Positions 8,052 to 15,959 of a stretch of 33,338 bases of DNA are shown one piece after another. The DNA is from Acidobacteriota bacterium (lineage in GTDB: Bacteria > Acidobacteriota > Terriglobia > 20CM-2-55-15). The translations under genes were made by a program, and so were the position numbers. Location of the stretch: assembly GCA_003223875.1 (NCBI GenBank), contig QHWY01000218.1, positions 1 through 33,338 on the forward strand, written 5' to 3'. The notes under the pieces were generated by a model that was not told where the DNA came from, searched no databases, and saw nothing but the letters and a program-made list of their open reading frames with translations. Each line of letters starts with the position of its first letter. Position 1 is the first letter of the stretch.

Positions 8052-9095
8052 TTACTTCGGACGCGTATTCTCGATGTACTTGTTATTTTCGCAGATCGCT
8101 TCCCCGATCTCTTCACCGGGAGCCAGCGTCCAAACCATGTGAAGCTGCCAAGGCTTGGTGAGTGTACCGGAATCTTCGATAGAGACATCGATATTCAGGT
8201 GGGCGAGATCGGGACGGCGATAGCGCTCGACCATGTGCAACATTTCGGTGTGCGGTAAAAAGGCGGGGAGCCAACTTCTGTCGTTGACGCCGATGGTATC
8301 AATTACCAGAGTGTCTCCCTCCCACCTGCCGATAGAATGTCCGCGCCATGTCGGATCGGGATCTGCGGGATGCTTACGACCATCTAAAAAGATCTGGCGA
8401 AAACCGCCCTCAAACTCAAACAACTGCAATATTAGGGAAGGAGTTTGAACAATCTTGTAGGGCAGCGGGGCGCTAGGAAAGATTTCGCCGGGTAGACAGT
8501 AAGCGGAGGGCAAGTCTTTAAGGTTGTTCGCGAATCGTTGCTTCTGGACAGCAGCCGCCCACGGAAGCAGGGCTGGCTGTTCGGGATTCGGATCAGGACT
8601 TCCATTCCACACGCCTGAAAGATCGGGTTTACCGTCCGAACTGCGAGGTGCAGGTCCGGAAAGCCCGGCATATCGATTTCGTAGGGTTAGAAATGTGTCA
8701 TCCCCAACCGTTCCCAAGTTGATCGGCCACTCCAACCGGATATCAGCCGTTAACCTCTGGCCTGCTTGCAAACGAATGTCTTTCTTTGCGTACGGCGCAA
8801 ACGTGAATCCGGTCGCGGGCACATATAACTCGTACGTTGCGGCCGGTAATTCCGAGAACGTGAAAGCTCCCGTGCGGGTACTCTCTGTTTTGTAGACGGT
8901 TCCCGTTGCGATGTGCTTGGCCTGAACCTGCACCCCTGCAACTGTGGCTTTATCGGGATCGGTGACCGTTCCCGTAATTACGCCGCGACTATTCTGTGCG
9001 AATGCCACCGGACCCAACACCAACAGAGTGAAGACGAATGCGCTAAGTACCATGGGGGCTTCGGCCAACCTGTTGGCTTTGTGAGTATTTTGCAT
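8052..9095 (-). CDS. Secreted carboxypeptidase-regulatory-like domain protein with G-x-W-E-G-D-T-L domain
   Basis: This is a 347-residue secreted protein. After a signal peptide (hydrophobic to ~33, A-F-A-Q) comes a carboxypeptidase-regulatory-like beta-sandwich (~36-120: G-V-I-T-G-T-V-T-D-P, then T-G-A-F-T-F-S-E-L-P-A-A-T-Y-E-L). From ~150 a second domain starts with G-K-P-D-L-S-G-V-W and ends with S-I-G-R-W-E-G-D-T-L-V-I-D-T. The same second domain occurs at 24713-25495 and, degenerate, at the N-terminus of the protein at 328-2232. Its function is unknown. Transcription is towards the molybdenum hydroxylase operon (convergent). No clear ribosome binding site was found; an internal ATG 14 codons later is an alternative start. 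Confidence 0.85.
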   Translation of the reverse strand: MQNTHKANRLAEAPMVLSAFVFTLLVLGPVAFAQNSRGVITGTVTDPDKATVAGVQVQAKHIATGTVYKTESTRTGAFTFSELPAATYELYVPATGFTFAPYAKKDIRLQAGQRLTADIRLEWPINLGTVGDDTFLTLRNRYAGLSGPAPRSSDGKPDLSGVWNGSPDPNPEQPALLPWAAAVQKQRFANNLKDLPSAYCLPGEIFPSAPLPYKIVQTPSLILQLFEFEGGFRQIFLDGRKHPADPDPTWRGHSIGRWEGDTLVIDTIGVNDRSWLPAFLPHTEMLHMVERYRRPDLAHLNIDVSIEDSGTLTKPWQLHMVWTLAPGEEIGEAICENNKYIENTRPK

Positions 9096-9197
9096 GGCGA
9101 TTATGCGTGGGTATTCTAGCCGACCATATCACCGATCGCAAAATCCGGACACCTCCGCTGACGCTGGAATCAGGAAGAGCGATTTCCAGTCAGGACC

Positions 9198-9412
9198 ATG
9201 AAACGCCGTTGCTGTGGGGGAAATGAATCTGCTATGTGCACGTCGCCCGTGAGGCAAAGGAGGCCAAATTTTGACTCAGCCCAATCCGCCTGGAGAACAG
9301 CAATGGGTTCAGCCCTTCGGAGATCAACCGAGTGACGAAGCTGGTGGAAGAATACCAGCAAGAGCTGTGAAGGAAGTGGTATGCGTTCTTCAATCCTAAG
9401 AGATCGGGAAGC
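9198..9412 (+). pseudogene. Decayed DUF4160 gene
   Basis: Conceptual reading gives G-N-E-S-A, then after a one-base shift near 9232 Y-V-H-V-A-R-E-A-K-E-A-K-F, a TGA (9272-9274), L-S-P-I-R-L-E-N-S-N-G-F-S-P, then E-Y-Q-Q-E-L, a TGA (9368-9370) and R-K-W-Y-A-F-F. This is the pattern of a DUF4160 protein (H-V-H-V...A-K-F-W-L; E-E-L...W-x-x-F-F) with one frameshift and two stops. DUF4160 genes usually sit directly before a DUF2442 gene, as here. The N-terminus is poorly preserved, so the left boundary is approximate. Confidence 0.65.
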
Positions 9413-9767
9413 TCTAGCACAGAAGGTCCGCGTCACCGCTGACGAACTGGCCGTCGATTTGGTTGACGGAACAGTCTCCGTCCCCGTACATTGGTACCCT
9501 CGCCTTGCCAACGGCTCACTTGCTGAGCGGCAAAACTGGCAGATCATTGGGCGGGGCGTCGGGATCCACTTGCCCGACCTGGACGAAGACATCGCGGTAG
9601 AAGATCTGCTGGCAGGTCGACCCTCTGGCGAATCGCAATCCTCTTTTCAAAGCTGGCTCGAGTCCCGCCAGTTGCTGGCTAAGCGCTTGCAGCCGCCGGG
9701 CGCGCCGCGCGAGATTCGGCGAAATCGCAAGCGTGTCGGCGCGCCCGCGGCTGAAGCGGAGCGTTAG
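9381..9767 (+). CDS. DUF2442 domain protein
   Basis: This is a 128-residue protein. Residues ~15-95 match the DUF2442 pattern: V-R-V-T-A-D-E-L-A-V-D-L-V-D-G, V-P-V-H-W-Y-P-R-L, then G-I-H-L-P-D-L-D-E-D-I-A-V-E-D-L-L-A-G-R-P. A basic tail follows. These proteins are often paired with DUF4160 proteins in small two-gene units resembling toxin-antitoxin modules, though their activity is not established. The upstream partner here is broken, so this gene may be a remnant too. The start codon overlaps the end of the DUF4160 remnant. Confidence 0.75.
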   Translation: MRSSILRDREALAQKVRVTADELAVDLVDGTVSVPVHWYPRLANGSLAERQNWQIIGRGVGIHLPDLDEDIAVEDLLAGRPSGESQSSFQSWLESRQLLAKRLQPPGAPREIRRNRKRVGAPAAEAER

Positions 9768-10245
9768 ACGGATCTGTGGGCGTCGAAAGCGCACCAGAAA
9801 GAAATGAGCGGTGCGACAAACAGATCGGCGCTCCTGAATACAGGATTAGGAGTTCCAGTGGAACTTTGTCCTGACGCCCCGGGGGACAATGATCTCAGCC
9901 CCGGTACTTGGACCCGTCGTCACCGCTCGCAAATAGTTTCCGACAGGAATTTGGTGAAGTCAAGTTCCAAGGAGGACGTCAGCGACGAATACGCTGGTCT
10001 GGGCACCGTCGAGTCTGGCCCATCCAATCCAAAGCATCAGCGGACCGTGTGGCGAATCCAGAGCCAGGTCCGCCGAAGATCGGGAATGCGTGACTGGCCG
10101 TGGCAGTGGCAACATTGAGGGTGGGCCATTTAGGGGCGCCGCGACAGACGAGGACTCACTGTCGAATCCTTTCCGGCCAGGCGAGCGCGAATTCAGTTTG
10201 GTTCGAGAGCGTGGGTCCATTAAAGCGTTGTCAAGGGTTTTAGGA
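9768..10245. other. Gene-free stretch
   Basis: About 480 bp without a recognisable gene on either strand. The open frames here have no family-like motifs. It ends with the second copy of the 20-bp repeat (10223-10242), just after the stop of the CitE-like gene. Together with the decayed DUF4160 gene it looks like an accessory scar. Confidence 0.6.
10223..10242 (-). repeat. 20-bp dispersed repeat with TTGACA, copy 2
   Basis: Exact copy of the 20-mer at 2277-2296. Here it lies 3 bp beyond the stop of the CitE-like gene, pointing away from it into the gene-free stretch. Confidence 0.5.
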
Positions 10246-11157
10246 CTACGCTTTCAGCGACTCCGCCAGCGCGATGGTCTGGCGAGCGCGATCCACGATC
10301 GGCATGTCGAGGAGCTGACCGCCGAAGGCGATGGCGCCCTCGCCGCGGGCTCGAGCATCGTCGAAGGCCTGGACGACGCGGCGGCAATAGTCAACTTCTT
10401 CTGCAGTCGGTGTGAAGGCGGCGTTCACTTCAACGATTTGGGCGGGATGAATCAGCGACATGCCGGAGAATCCGAGGCGCCGCGATTGGAGCGCAAACTT
10501 CTTCAGACCTTCGAGGTCCTGGAAGTTCGGCCAGACCCCGTCCACCGCTTGGACGTGGGCGGCCGCCGCCGCCGTGACCATTGCAGATCGAGCGTAGATG
10601 AGATCGACGGCTTCGCCTTCGCGGCGAAGCGGAAGGCTGAGCTCTCTGGAAAAATCTTCGGCTCCGAACATGAGTCCAATGACGCGAGGTGATGCCGCGG
10701 CGATAGCGTAGGCATTGAACAAACCTTTGGGGCTTTCCAGCGCGAGAAGCAAGCGGACACTTCCCCGAGCCATTCCCATCCTCGGTTCGCGCTCATCGAG
10801 AATTTTTTCCACAACTTTGACTTGTTCGGGAGTCTCGACTTTCGGAACAGCCAGGCCTTCCAGAGCCGGCCGGATGACGTATTCGACGTCGGCGTTCATC
10901 CGCTCGTGCCCGACGGCGTTGATGCGCACGTAACGCACGGGAGTGCGGTATGACGGGTTTTCCTTTATCTGGGCGGCTATTCGATCCAGTGATTCCGCAA
11001 TTTGCTTGCGCGCGGTTTCCTTGGCGGCGGGAGCGACGCCGTCTTCGATATCCAAAAGGATAGCATCCACCGGCAGCGCGATAGCCTTGTCGATCATCTT
11101 CTGCCGGTCGCCGGGCACAAACATCCAGGAACGTAGTAGTGCAGTTTTGTGATCCAT
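10246..11157 (-). CDS. HpcH/HpaI-CitE family CoA ester lyase
   Basis: This is a 303-residue protein of the CitE-like lyase family, which cleaves or forms (methyl)malyl-, citramalyl- or citryl-CoA-type thioesters with Mg2+. Family motifs are F-V-P-G-D-R, L-L-D-I-E-D-G-V, V-R-I-N, A-L-E-S-P-K-G, F-G-A-E-D-F and a C-terminal H-P-A-Q-I. A longer frame begins at 11193, but its first codons are repeat sequence; AAAGGTG lies 8 nt before the ATG at 11157. It follows the acyl-CoA dehydrogenase on the same strand. With the MaoC and CaiB genes opposite, the set resembles the itaconate gene types Ict-Ich-Ccl, which would make this a citramalyl-CoA-type lyase. The exact substrate is an inference. Confidence 0.88.
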   Translation of the reverse strand: MDHKTALLRSWMFVPGDRQKMIDKAIALPVDAILLDIEDGVAPAAKETARKQIAESLDRIAAQIKENPSYRTPVRYVRINAVGHERMNADVEYVIRPALEGLAVPKVETPEQVKVVEKILDEREPRMGMARGSVRLLLALESPKGLFNAYAIAAASPRVIGLMFGAEDFSRELSLPLRREGEAVDLIYARSAMVTAAAAAHVQAVDGVWPNFQDLEGLKKFALQSRRLGFSGMSLIHPAQIVEVNAAFTPTAEEVDYCRRVVQAFDDARARGEGAIAFGGQLLDMPIVDRARQTIALAESLKA

Positions 11158-11173
11158 AATAACGACACCTTTC

Positions 11174-11228
11174 GCCACAAAGAGGCACACCACAAGAGGA
11201 TTTTGTGTGATTTGTGCCTTTTTGTGGC
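11174..11228. repeat. GCCACAAA...TTTGTGGC inverted repeat, copy 1
   Basis: The segment begins GCCACAAAGAGGCACA and ends TTTGTGCCTTTTTGTGGC, an imperfect inverted repeat. Related copies lie at 17683-17731, 24540-24615 and 27371-27420. Here it separates the acyl-CoA dehydrogenase and lyase genes. Confidence 0.75.
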
Positions 11229-11238
11229 TAATTCCCCT

Positions 11239-12405
11239 CTAGTATGACTTGGGCATCCCGAGGACATTCTGGCCCAAGAACGCGAGAACCATGTTGTTGC
11301 TGACCGGCGCCGCAACAAGCAAACGAGTCTCGCGAAACTTTCTTTCGATGTCATAGTCGCGGGCGAAGCCATATCCTCCGTACGTCGACATGCACACATC
11401 GGCAGCTTCCCAAGCGGCCTCGGACGCCAGCAGCTTTGCCATGTTCGCCTCGGCTCCGCATTTTTCGCTGCGATCGAACTTGGCCGCCGCTGTAAATCGC
11501 ATGAGATCGGCTGCTTCGACGTGAGCGTACGCTTTTGCGATAGGAAACTGTATTCCCTGATTGGTACCGATCGGTTTTCCAAACACGACGCGGTTCGTCG
11601 CGTATTTCGACGCGCGATCAATGAACCAGCGGCCATCCCCGATGGATTCGGAAGCGACTAGAATCCGTTCCGCATTCCATCCGTCGATAATGTATCGGAA
11701 CCCTTTGCCTTCTTCCCCGATCCGGCTTTCAACCGGTATCTCCATGTCTTCGAAGAAGACAGTCGTTGTGTGGTGATTCACCATGATATCCAGCGGCTGA
11801 ATATCCAGACCCTTTTTGACCTCTCGCATATCGACGAGAAAAACGGAAAGGCCTTGCGTTTTGTCTTTCAATTCCTCGTAAGGCGTGGTTCGCGCCAGCA
11901 GAAGCATCAAATCGGAATAGTGCGCGCGCGATATGAAAATTTTTTGACCATTGACGATGTACCGGTCTCCTTTGCGGACGGCGCGTGTTTCGATCCGCGT
12001 GGTTTCGGACCCGGCATTGGGCTCGGTTACGGCGAAGGCCTGCAAGCGAAGCTTGCCTTGCGCGATGGCAGGCAGGTAGCGGCTCTTTTGTTCGTCGCTT
12101 CCATGACGAAGCAGAGTGCCCATTGTATACATCTGCGCATGGCAAACGGCGGAGTTGCCTCCCGACCGGTTGATCTCTTCCAAAATGATGCTGGCTTCCG
12201 TGATCCCCAGTCCCGCTCCTCCATATTCCTCCGGTATCAGAGCGGCGAGATACCCGCTCTCGGTGAGCGCACTTACAAATTCCTGCGGATACTTCTCGTG
12301 CTTATCAACATCTTGCCAATATGTGTCTGGAAAATCCTGACAAAGCCTGCGTACTTCCTCACGAATAGACTGCCGCGCTTCTTGTACCGACGCGGATGAC
12401 TCCAT
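11239..12405 (-). CDS. Acyl-CoA dehydrogenase family protein
   Basis: This is a 388-residue FAD acyl-CoA dehydrogenase with the full N, middle and C domains. Visible are A-F-A-V-T-E-P-N-A-G-S (FAD/substrate loop, ~124-134), Y-G-G-Y-G-F-A-R-D-Y and R-K-F-R-E-T-R near the end. The usual catalytic Glu in the C-terminal I-Y-E-G-T motif is absent (V-A-A-P-V-S). A Glu is present at W-N-A-E-R (E246), the place used by isovaleryl-CoA dehydrogenase-type enzymes. GGAGGA lies just before the ATG at 12405, so a longer frame to 12444 is rejected. It is divergent from the MaoC gene, with 61 bp between starts, and precedes the CitE-like lyase. Confidence 0.92.
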   Translation of the reverse strand: MESSASVQEARQSIREEVRRLCQDFPDTYWQDVDKHEKYPQEFVSALTESGYLAALIPEEYGGAGLGITEASIILEEINRSGGNSAVCHAQMYTMGTLLRHGSDEQKSRYLPAIAQGKLRLQAFAVTEPNAGSETTRIETRAVRKGDRYIVNGQKIFISRAHYSDLMLLLARTTPYEELKDKTQGLSVFLVDMREVKKGLDIQPLDIMVNHHTTTVFFEDMEIPVESRIGEEGKGFRYIIDGWNAERILVASESIGDGRWFIDRASKYATNRVVFGKPIGTNQGIQFPIAKAYAHVEAADLMRFTAAAKFDRSEKCGAEANMAKLLASEAAWEAADVCMSTYGGYGFARDYDIERKFRETRLLVAAPVSNNMVLAFLGQNVLGMPKSY

Positions 12406-12466
12406 ACTCTTCCTCCGAACATCGAGTAATATAAAGGCCGCCAATTATAAATCATTGGAGGATTCA

Positions 12467-12967
12467 ATGCCTGTTAAGCCCGGTTGGGAGGGTCGCTATT
12501 TCGAAGATTTCGAGGTTGGCGATATTTATCGTTGCCGCCTCGGAAGAACCGTCACGGAGAACGACAACATTTGGTTTACTCTCCTCACCAACAATACCAA
12601 TCAAATTCATTTCAATAATGAGTATGGAAAACGCACCGAGTTTGGGAAATGTTTGATCAATAGCGCGCTCACACTCGCGATTGTCGCGGGTATGGGCGTC
12701 GCGGACGTCAGCGAGAATGGATTCGCTCTCGGATGGGATGAAATTAAACTGCCGAATCCTCTGTTCGCGGGTGACACGCTTTACTCGGAATCGGAAGTTT
12801 TAGAGAAGCGCGAGTCGAAATCGAAGCCGCAGTGGGGCATTATCAAGGTGCGAACCCGCGGCATCCAGCAGGAAGGAAAAGTTGTCATCGACTACGCACG
12901 CAGCGTGATGGTGTGGAAGCGCGCTCACGCGCCCAAACAGCAACTCTTTCCGGAAATCCGCTCCTGA
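12467..12967 (+). CDS. MaoC-like hot-dog CoA hydratase
   Basis: This is a 166-residue single hot-dog domain protein: Y-F-E-D-F-E-V-G-D at the start, T-V-T-E-N-D, N-T-N-Q-I-H-F-N-N-E-Y and N-P-L-F-A-G-D-T-L-Y-S-E-S-E-V. MaoC enzymes hydrate enoyl-CoA double bonds. The catalytic Asp of the usual D-x-N-P-x-H is Asn here (N-T-N-Q-I-H), while His is kept. GGAGG lies 5 nt before the ATG at 12467. The TGA overlaps the ATG of the CaiB gene (TGATG), so the two are coupled. In context it could be a mesaconyl- or itaconyl-CoA hydratase; this is inferred from neighbours. Confidence 0.88.
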   Translation: MPVKPGWEGRYFEDFEVGDIYRCRLGRTVTENDNIWFTLLTNNTNQIHFNNEYGKRTEFGKCLINSALTLAIVAGMGVADVSENGFALGWDEIKLPNPLFAGDTLYSESEVLEKRESKSKPQWGIIKVRTRGIQQEGKVVIDYARSVMVWKRAHAPKQQLFPEIRS

Positions 12968-14172
12968 TGCCGGACGATCGGCAGAAAGACATCCCTCGCG
13001 CGCTTTCCGGCGTGCGGGTTTTGGCCCTGGAAGTCTCCGTGGCCGGACCGCACTCGACTCGGATTCTCGGCGACATGGGAGCGGAGATCATCAAGATCGA
13101 AAAGCCGGGAACAGGCGATTTGATTCGCAACTGGGATTCCGTGGTACGTGGCCTCTCGTCGGGTTACGTCTGGCTCAACGGCAACAAGCGAAGTTTTGCC
13201 ATTGACGTCAAAAAGAAGGCCGGGCTCGAAGCGGTCCAGCGTCTGGCGGATCGCGTCGATGTCGTCTTGGAAAACTTCGCGCCCGGTGTTGCTGACCGGA
13301 TGGGGTTGGGAGCAGCCGAGCTTTGCGCGCGTAATCCGCGACTCATTTATTGTTCCCTGTCCGGTTACGGCCAGGATGGTCCATACCGCGACGTGAAGGC
13401 GTATGACTTGTTGATCCAAGGCGAAGCCGGTATCATTGCAACCACCGGTTATCCCGATAAACCCGCAAAGGTCGGCCTCCCGATTATCGATTTGGCTTCG
13501 TCGATGTATGCCACTGTGGGAATTCTTTTAGCTCTGTATCAGCGCGAGAAGACGGGTATCGGACAAGTCATCGACATCTCGATGTTCGAATCCGCCGTTG
13601 CCTGGCTCGGATATTTTCCGCATCACTACTGGCATCAGGGCGAAGAACCCGAGAGGGTCGGCATGCGCCATCACTACGTGACACCATACGGTCCGTATCT
13701 GGCGAGTGACGGAGTCTATGTCAATCTCGCTGTCGCTACGGCGGTCGATTGGGAGATTTTTTGCCGGCAGGTTATCGAGCGTCCCGACTTATTGGGGGAT
13801 GCGCGATTCAAGACATCGGAAGCGCGGCGGAAGAATCGCGGAGCATTGGAAGAACTGATCGAAAAGATTTTTCTGGAGCGTCCGCATCAGGAATGGATAC
13901 ACCGGCTTCGCGAAAACCATTTGCCGTACGGAGAAGTGAAGGGCGTTGCAGAAGTTCTCGCGCATCCTCAAGTGATCGCGCGGCGGATGATCCGCGAGAT
14001 GGAATCGCCGGTGGGACGAGTTCCCGTAGTTGCCAGCCCACTGCGGCTATCCAATAGCCCGCCGCGGCTTGATCGCATTCCGGCACTCGGCGAGGACACG
14101 GTAGCGATACTGGGCGAGATTGGATACAGCGACGGCGAAATCGAAACGCTTCGCCGTGATCACGTGATCTGA
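12967..14172 (+). CDS. CaiB/BaiF (family III) CoA-transferase
   Basis: This is a 401-residue family III CoA-transferase. Motifs are G-V-R-V-L-A-L-E at the start, G-D-M-G-A-E-I-I-K-I-E-K-P, N-K-R-S-F-A-I-D, S-G-Y-G-Q-D-G-P, and Y-D-L-L-I-Q-G-E-A-G, whose Asp corresponds to the catalytic aspartate that forms the acyl anhydride. It starts on the stop codon of the MaoC gene. It would activate a carboxylic acid by moving CoA from a donor such as succinyl-CoA. With the MaoC hydratase and CitE lyase this fits breakdown of a C5 dicarboxylate; the specific acid is not known. Confidence 0.92.
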   Translation: MPDDRQKDIPRALSGVRVLALEVSVAGPHSTRILGDMGAEIIKIEKPGTGDLIRNWDSVVRGLSSGYVWLNGNKRSFAIDVKKKAGLEAVQRLADRVDVVLENFAPGVADRMGLGAAELCARNPRLIYCSLSGYGQDGPYRDVKAYDLLIQGEAGIIATTGYPDKPAKVGLPIIDLASSMYATVGILLALYQREKTGIGQVIDISMFESAVAWLGYFPHHYWHQGEEPERVGMRHHYVTPYGPYLASDGVYVNLAVATAVDWEIFCRQVIERPDLLGDARFKTSEARRKNRGALEELIEKIFLERPHQEWIHRLRENHLPYGEVKGVAEVLAHPQVIARRMIREMESPVGRVPVVASPLRLSNSPPRLDRIPALGEDTVAILGEIGYSDGEIETLRRDHVI

Positions 14173-14177
14173 AACAG

Positions 14178-14342
14178 GTGGAACAAAAGCAAATCGCGTT
14201 GTTGATTGTGGTAGCCGGCGTTATGCCGCTCGTGTGGGGCTGGTGTGTGCATTGGCTGATCCTGAAGCTGTGGCCGCAACGCCGCCCATGGCAAAGATCC
14301 GAGGACACTCGCGCCGCGCCTCCTCTCGATTATCAAATCTAA
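14178..14342 (+). CDS. 54-residue single-span membrane protein
   Basis: GTG at 14178 opens a frame of 54 codons ending at TAA 14340-14342. It encodes a short head (E-Q-K-Q), a hydrophobic span (~6-30: A-L-L-I-V-V-A-G-V-M-P-L-V-W-G-W, then V-H-W-L-I-L-K-L-W-P) and a basic, proline-containing tail ending D-Y-Q-I. It fits exactly between the CaiB stop (5 bp after it) and the TauE ATG (10 bp before it), which supports a real gene in the operon. I know of no function; a small partner of the neighbouring permease is possible. No strong ribosome binding site is seen. Confidence 0.65.
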   Translation: MEQKQIALLIVVAGVMPLVWGWCVHWLILKLWPQRRPWQRSEDTRAAPPLDYQI

Positions 14343-14352
14343 ACTCCCATCG

Positions 14353-15153
14353 ATGTCACCCGAATTAGTTGAGTTCTTTCGGCTCGCTCCCTTGGGCCTG
14401 GTCGTTGGAGCATTCGGTACGCTGGTGGGCGCCGGCGGGGGCGCCGTCATGGTGCCGGTTCTGCTCGTCCTGTTACCGCACCAGACGGCCGCCAATGTCA
14501 CTGCAATTTCTCTGGCGACGGTTTTCTTCAACGCATACTCCGGTACCGTCGCCTACATGCGAATGGGGCGGGTGGACTACCGTCTCGGTGTTCTGTTTAC
14601 GACGGCGAGTCTGCCGGGCGCGGTTCTGGGTGTCGTTCTGGTGCGCCAGATGCCCCGAAACGTTTTTGACCCCATCTTTGGCATCCTGCTTCTAGGAATC
14701 GGCGTGTTCCTTTTAGCGAATCCTCTCGGCACGACATCAGTGCCCGGATATTCCGCTTTCGATGATACTGGCGAACGCCGTCGGACGCTTTTGGGTTCGA
14801 TCGGCAGCGCTTACATCGCGGTGCTATCGAGCTTGATGGGCATCGGCGGTGGGATTATCCACGTTCCATTTTTGATTCGGGTCCTCAAGATTCCGGCCCA
14901 CAACGCAACAGCAACGTCGCACTTTGTGCTCACGTTTGTGGCCCTCACAGCCACAATCACGCATTTGGCGATGGGCGAGTTCAATGAAGGCCTGCCGCAG
15001 ACGATGTATCTGGCGGTGGGAGTCATGATGGGAGCTCCCATTGGGGCCGCGATCTCGACGCGGCTCCACGGCTCCATCATCGTGCGCCTGCTTGCCATTG
15101 CGCTGTGCCTGATCGGACTACGTCTGTTGGCGCGAACATTCCCCTCCTTGTGA
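14353..15153 (+). CDS. TauE/SafE family permease
   Basis: This is a 266-residue multi-span membrane protein with the two internally related halves of the TauE/SafE family. Each half opens with a glycine-rich motif: V-G-A-F-G-T-L-V-G-A-G-G-G at ~18-30 and L-S-S-L-M-G-I-G-G-G-I-I-H-V-P-F near ~160-175. The second half continues with A-T-S-H-F and ends in a hydrophobic helix. Members export or import sulfite, sulfonates or small organic acid anions. It is last in the MaoC-CaiB operon, so it might move the acid handled by those enzymes or a product of it. The substrate is unknown. Confidence 0.9.
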   Translation: MSPELVEFFRLAPLGLVVGAFGTLVGAGGGAVMVPVLLVLLPHQTAANVTAISLATVFFNAYSGTVAYMRMGRVDYRLGVLFTTASLPGAVLGVVLVRQMPRNVFDPIFGILLLGIGVFLLANPLGTTSVPGYSAFDDTGERRRTLLGSIGSAYIAVLSSLMGIGGGIIHVPFLIRVLKIPAHNATATSHFVLTFVALTATITHLAMGEFNEGLPQTMYLAVGVMMGAPIGAAISTRLHGSIIVRLLAIALCLIGLRLLARTFPSL

Positions 15154-15373
15154 ATGGAAGTGGCCCAAAACTAGGTGATGTCTTTCCTCCATGCTCTCCG
15201 TTACCGTCTGGCCTACGAAGCGACTCTGGTGAGCGACGTCCTTGGCTCGGACTTTTCACGAACTCGGAGCCGCTCCGACGTTTCCAACACACGCCTTCAC
15301 CAAACTTCAACTTTCCCATCCATAGCCCGATCGAATCCTCAGCCCTCTTACGCGTTCAGCCAGGACTTTTCGA

Positions 15374-15886
15374 ATGCCGGGCTGGGTTATCATGTCGCAT
15401 ATGGGTCTTTTCTACGTCGGCTGCAAAGTCATTAATCCTCGAACTGCCAAATCAGTAGTCGTACGCAAGGTGATGGTCGACACTGGCGCGGAGTCCACCT
15501 GGATCGATAGTGCTATGTTGGCCAAAGCCGAGATCGAGCCGCGCAAGAAAGACCTTCAATTCCAAATGGCGAATGGACAAATCATCACACGCTCGGTCGG
15601 TTATGCTGTCTTGAAGGTAGACGAGGCGGAAACTGTAGATGAAGTCGTATTCGCTCAAAAGGGTGACCTCCAACTGCTGGGCGCCCGCGCGCTTGAAGGA
15701 CTGAATCTGAAGGTGGATTCGCGCAGAAAGAAGCTCGTGGCAGCGGGTCCCATCGTGGCTGCCTCGGCCGTTCCTCCACGATTCGGAAAGTTGATCCGCG
15801 TTCCTCTACAACAGCCAAAGCGTCGGCGGAAACCAGCCAACAAGGGTTCACGAAAAGTTCGAGAGACTGGCAAAGGCGGAGCTTAG
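15374..15886 (+). CDS. Retropepsin-like (clan AA) aspartic protease family protein
   Basis: This is a protein of about 170 residues. The core motif V-M-V-D-T-G-A-E-S-T-W-I near residue 35 is that of single-domain aspartic proteases. It is followed by a beta-rich region (F-Q-M-A-N-G-Q-I, then V-G-Y-A-V-L-K-V) and L-L-G-A-R-A-L-E-G-L-N-L-K-V-D, matching the second flap and hydrophobic-Gly part of the fold. A basic tail (K-R-R-R-K-P, R-K-V-R) ends the protein. Later starts at 15392 or 15401 (M-G-L-F-Y-V) are plausible; none has a clear ribosome binding site. It stands alone, with 220 bp of non-coding DNA before it. Activity is untested; the active form would be a dimer. Confidence 0.7.
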   Translation: MPGWVIMSHMGLFYVGCKVINPRTAKSVVVRKVMVDTGAESTWIDSAMLAKAEIEPRKKDLQFQMANGQIITRSVGYAVLKVDEAETVDEVVFAQKGDLQLLGARALEGLNLKVDSRRKKLVAAGPIVAASAVPPRFGKLIRVPLQQPKRRRKPANKGSRKVRETGKGGA

Positions 15887-15959
15887 CAGGGACATACCTC
15901 GTCGAGCGAGCGCGCACAACGTTCTTACGAATGACGACCAGGATTGCAAACGAGTCCGC

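Noticed and set aside
9272..9370. Two TGA codons at or near Trp-like positions of the DUF4160 frame, as a sign of TGA recoding or selenocysteine
   Set aside because: Many genes here end in TGA, so TGA is a normal stop. The frame also has a one-base shift, and no hairpin of SECIS type follows. A decayed gene explains it.
9170..9592. 140-residue minus-strand frame
   Set aside because: It is antisense to the DUF4160/DUF2442 region, with no motif and biased composition.
15077..15319. 80-residue minus-strand frame in the gap after the TauE gene
   Set aside because: It overlaps the 3' end of the TauE gene and has no recognisable domain. It could be part of another repeat, but no second copy is present in this window.
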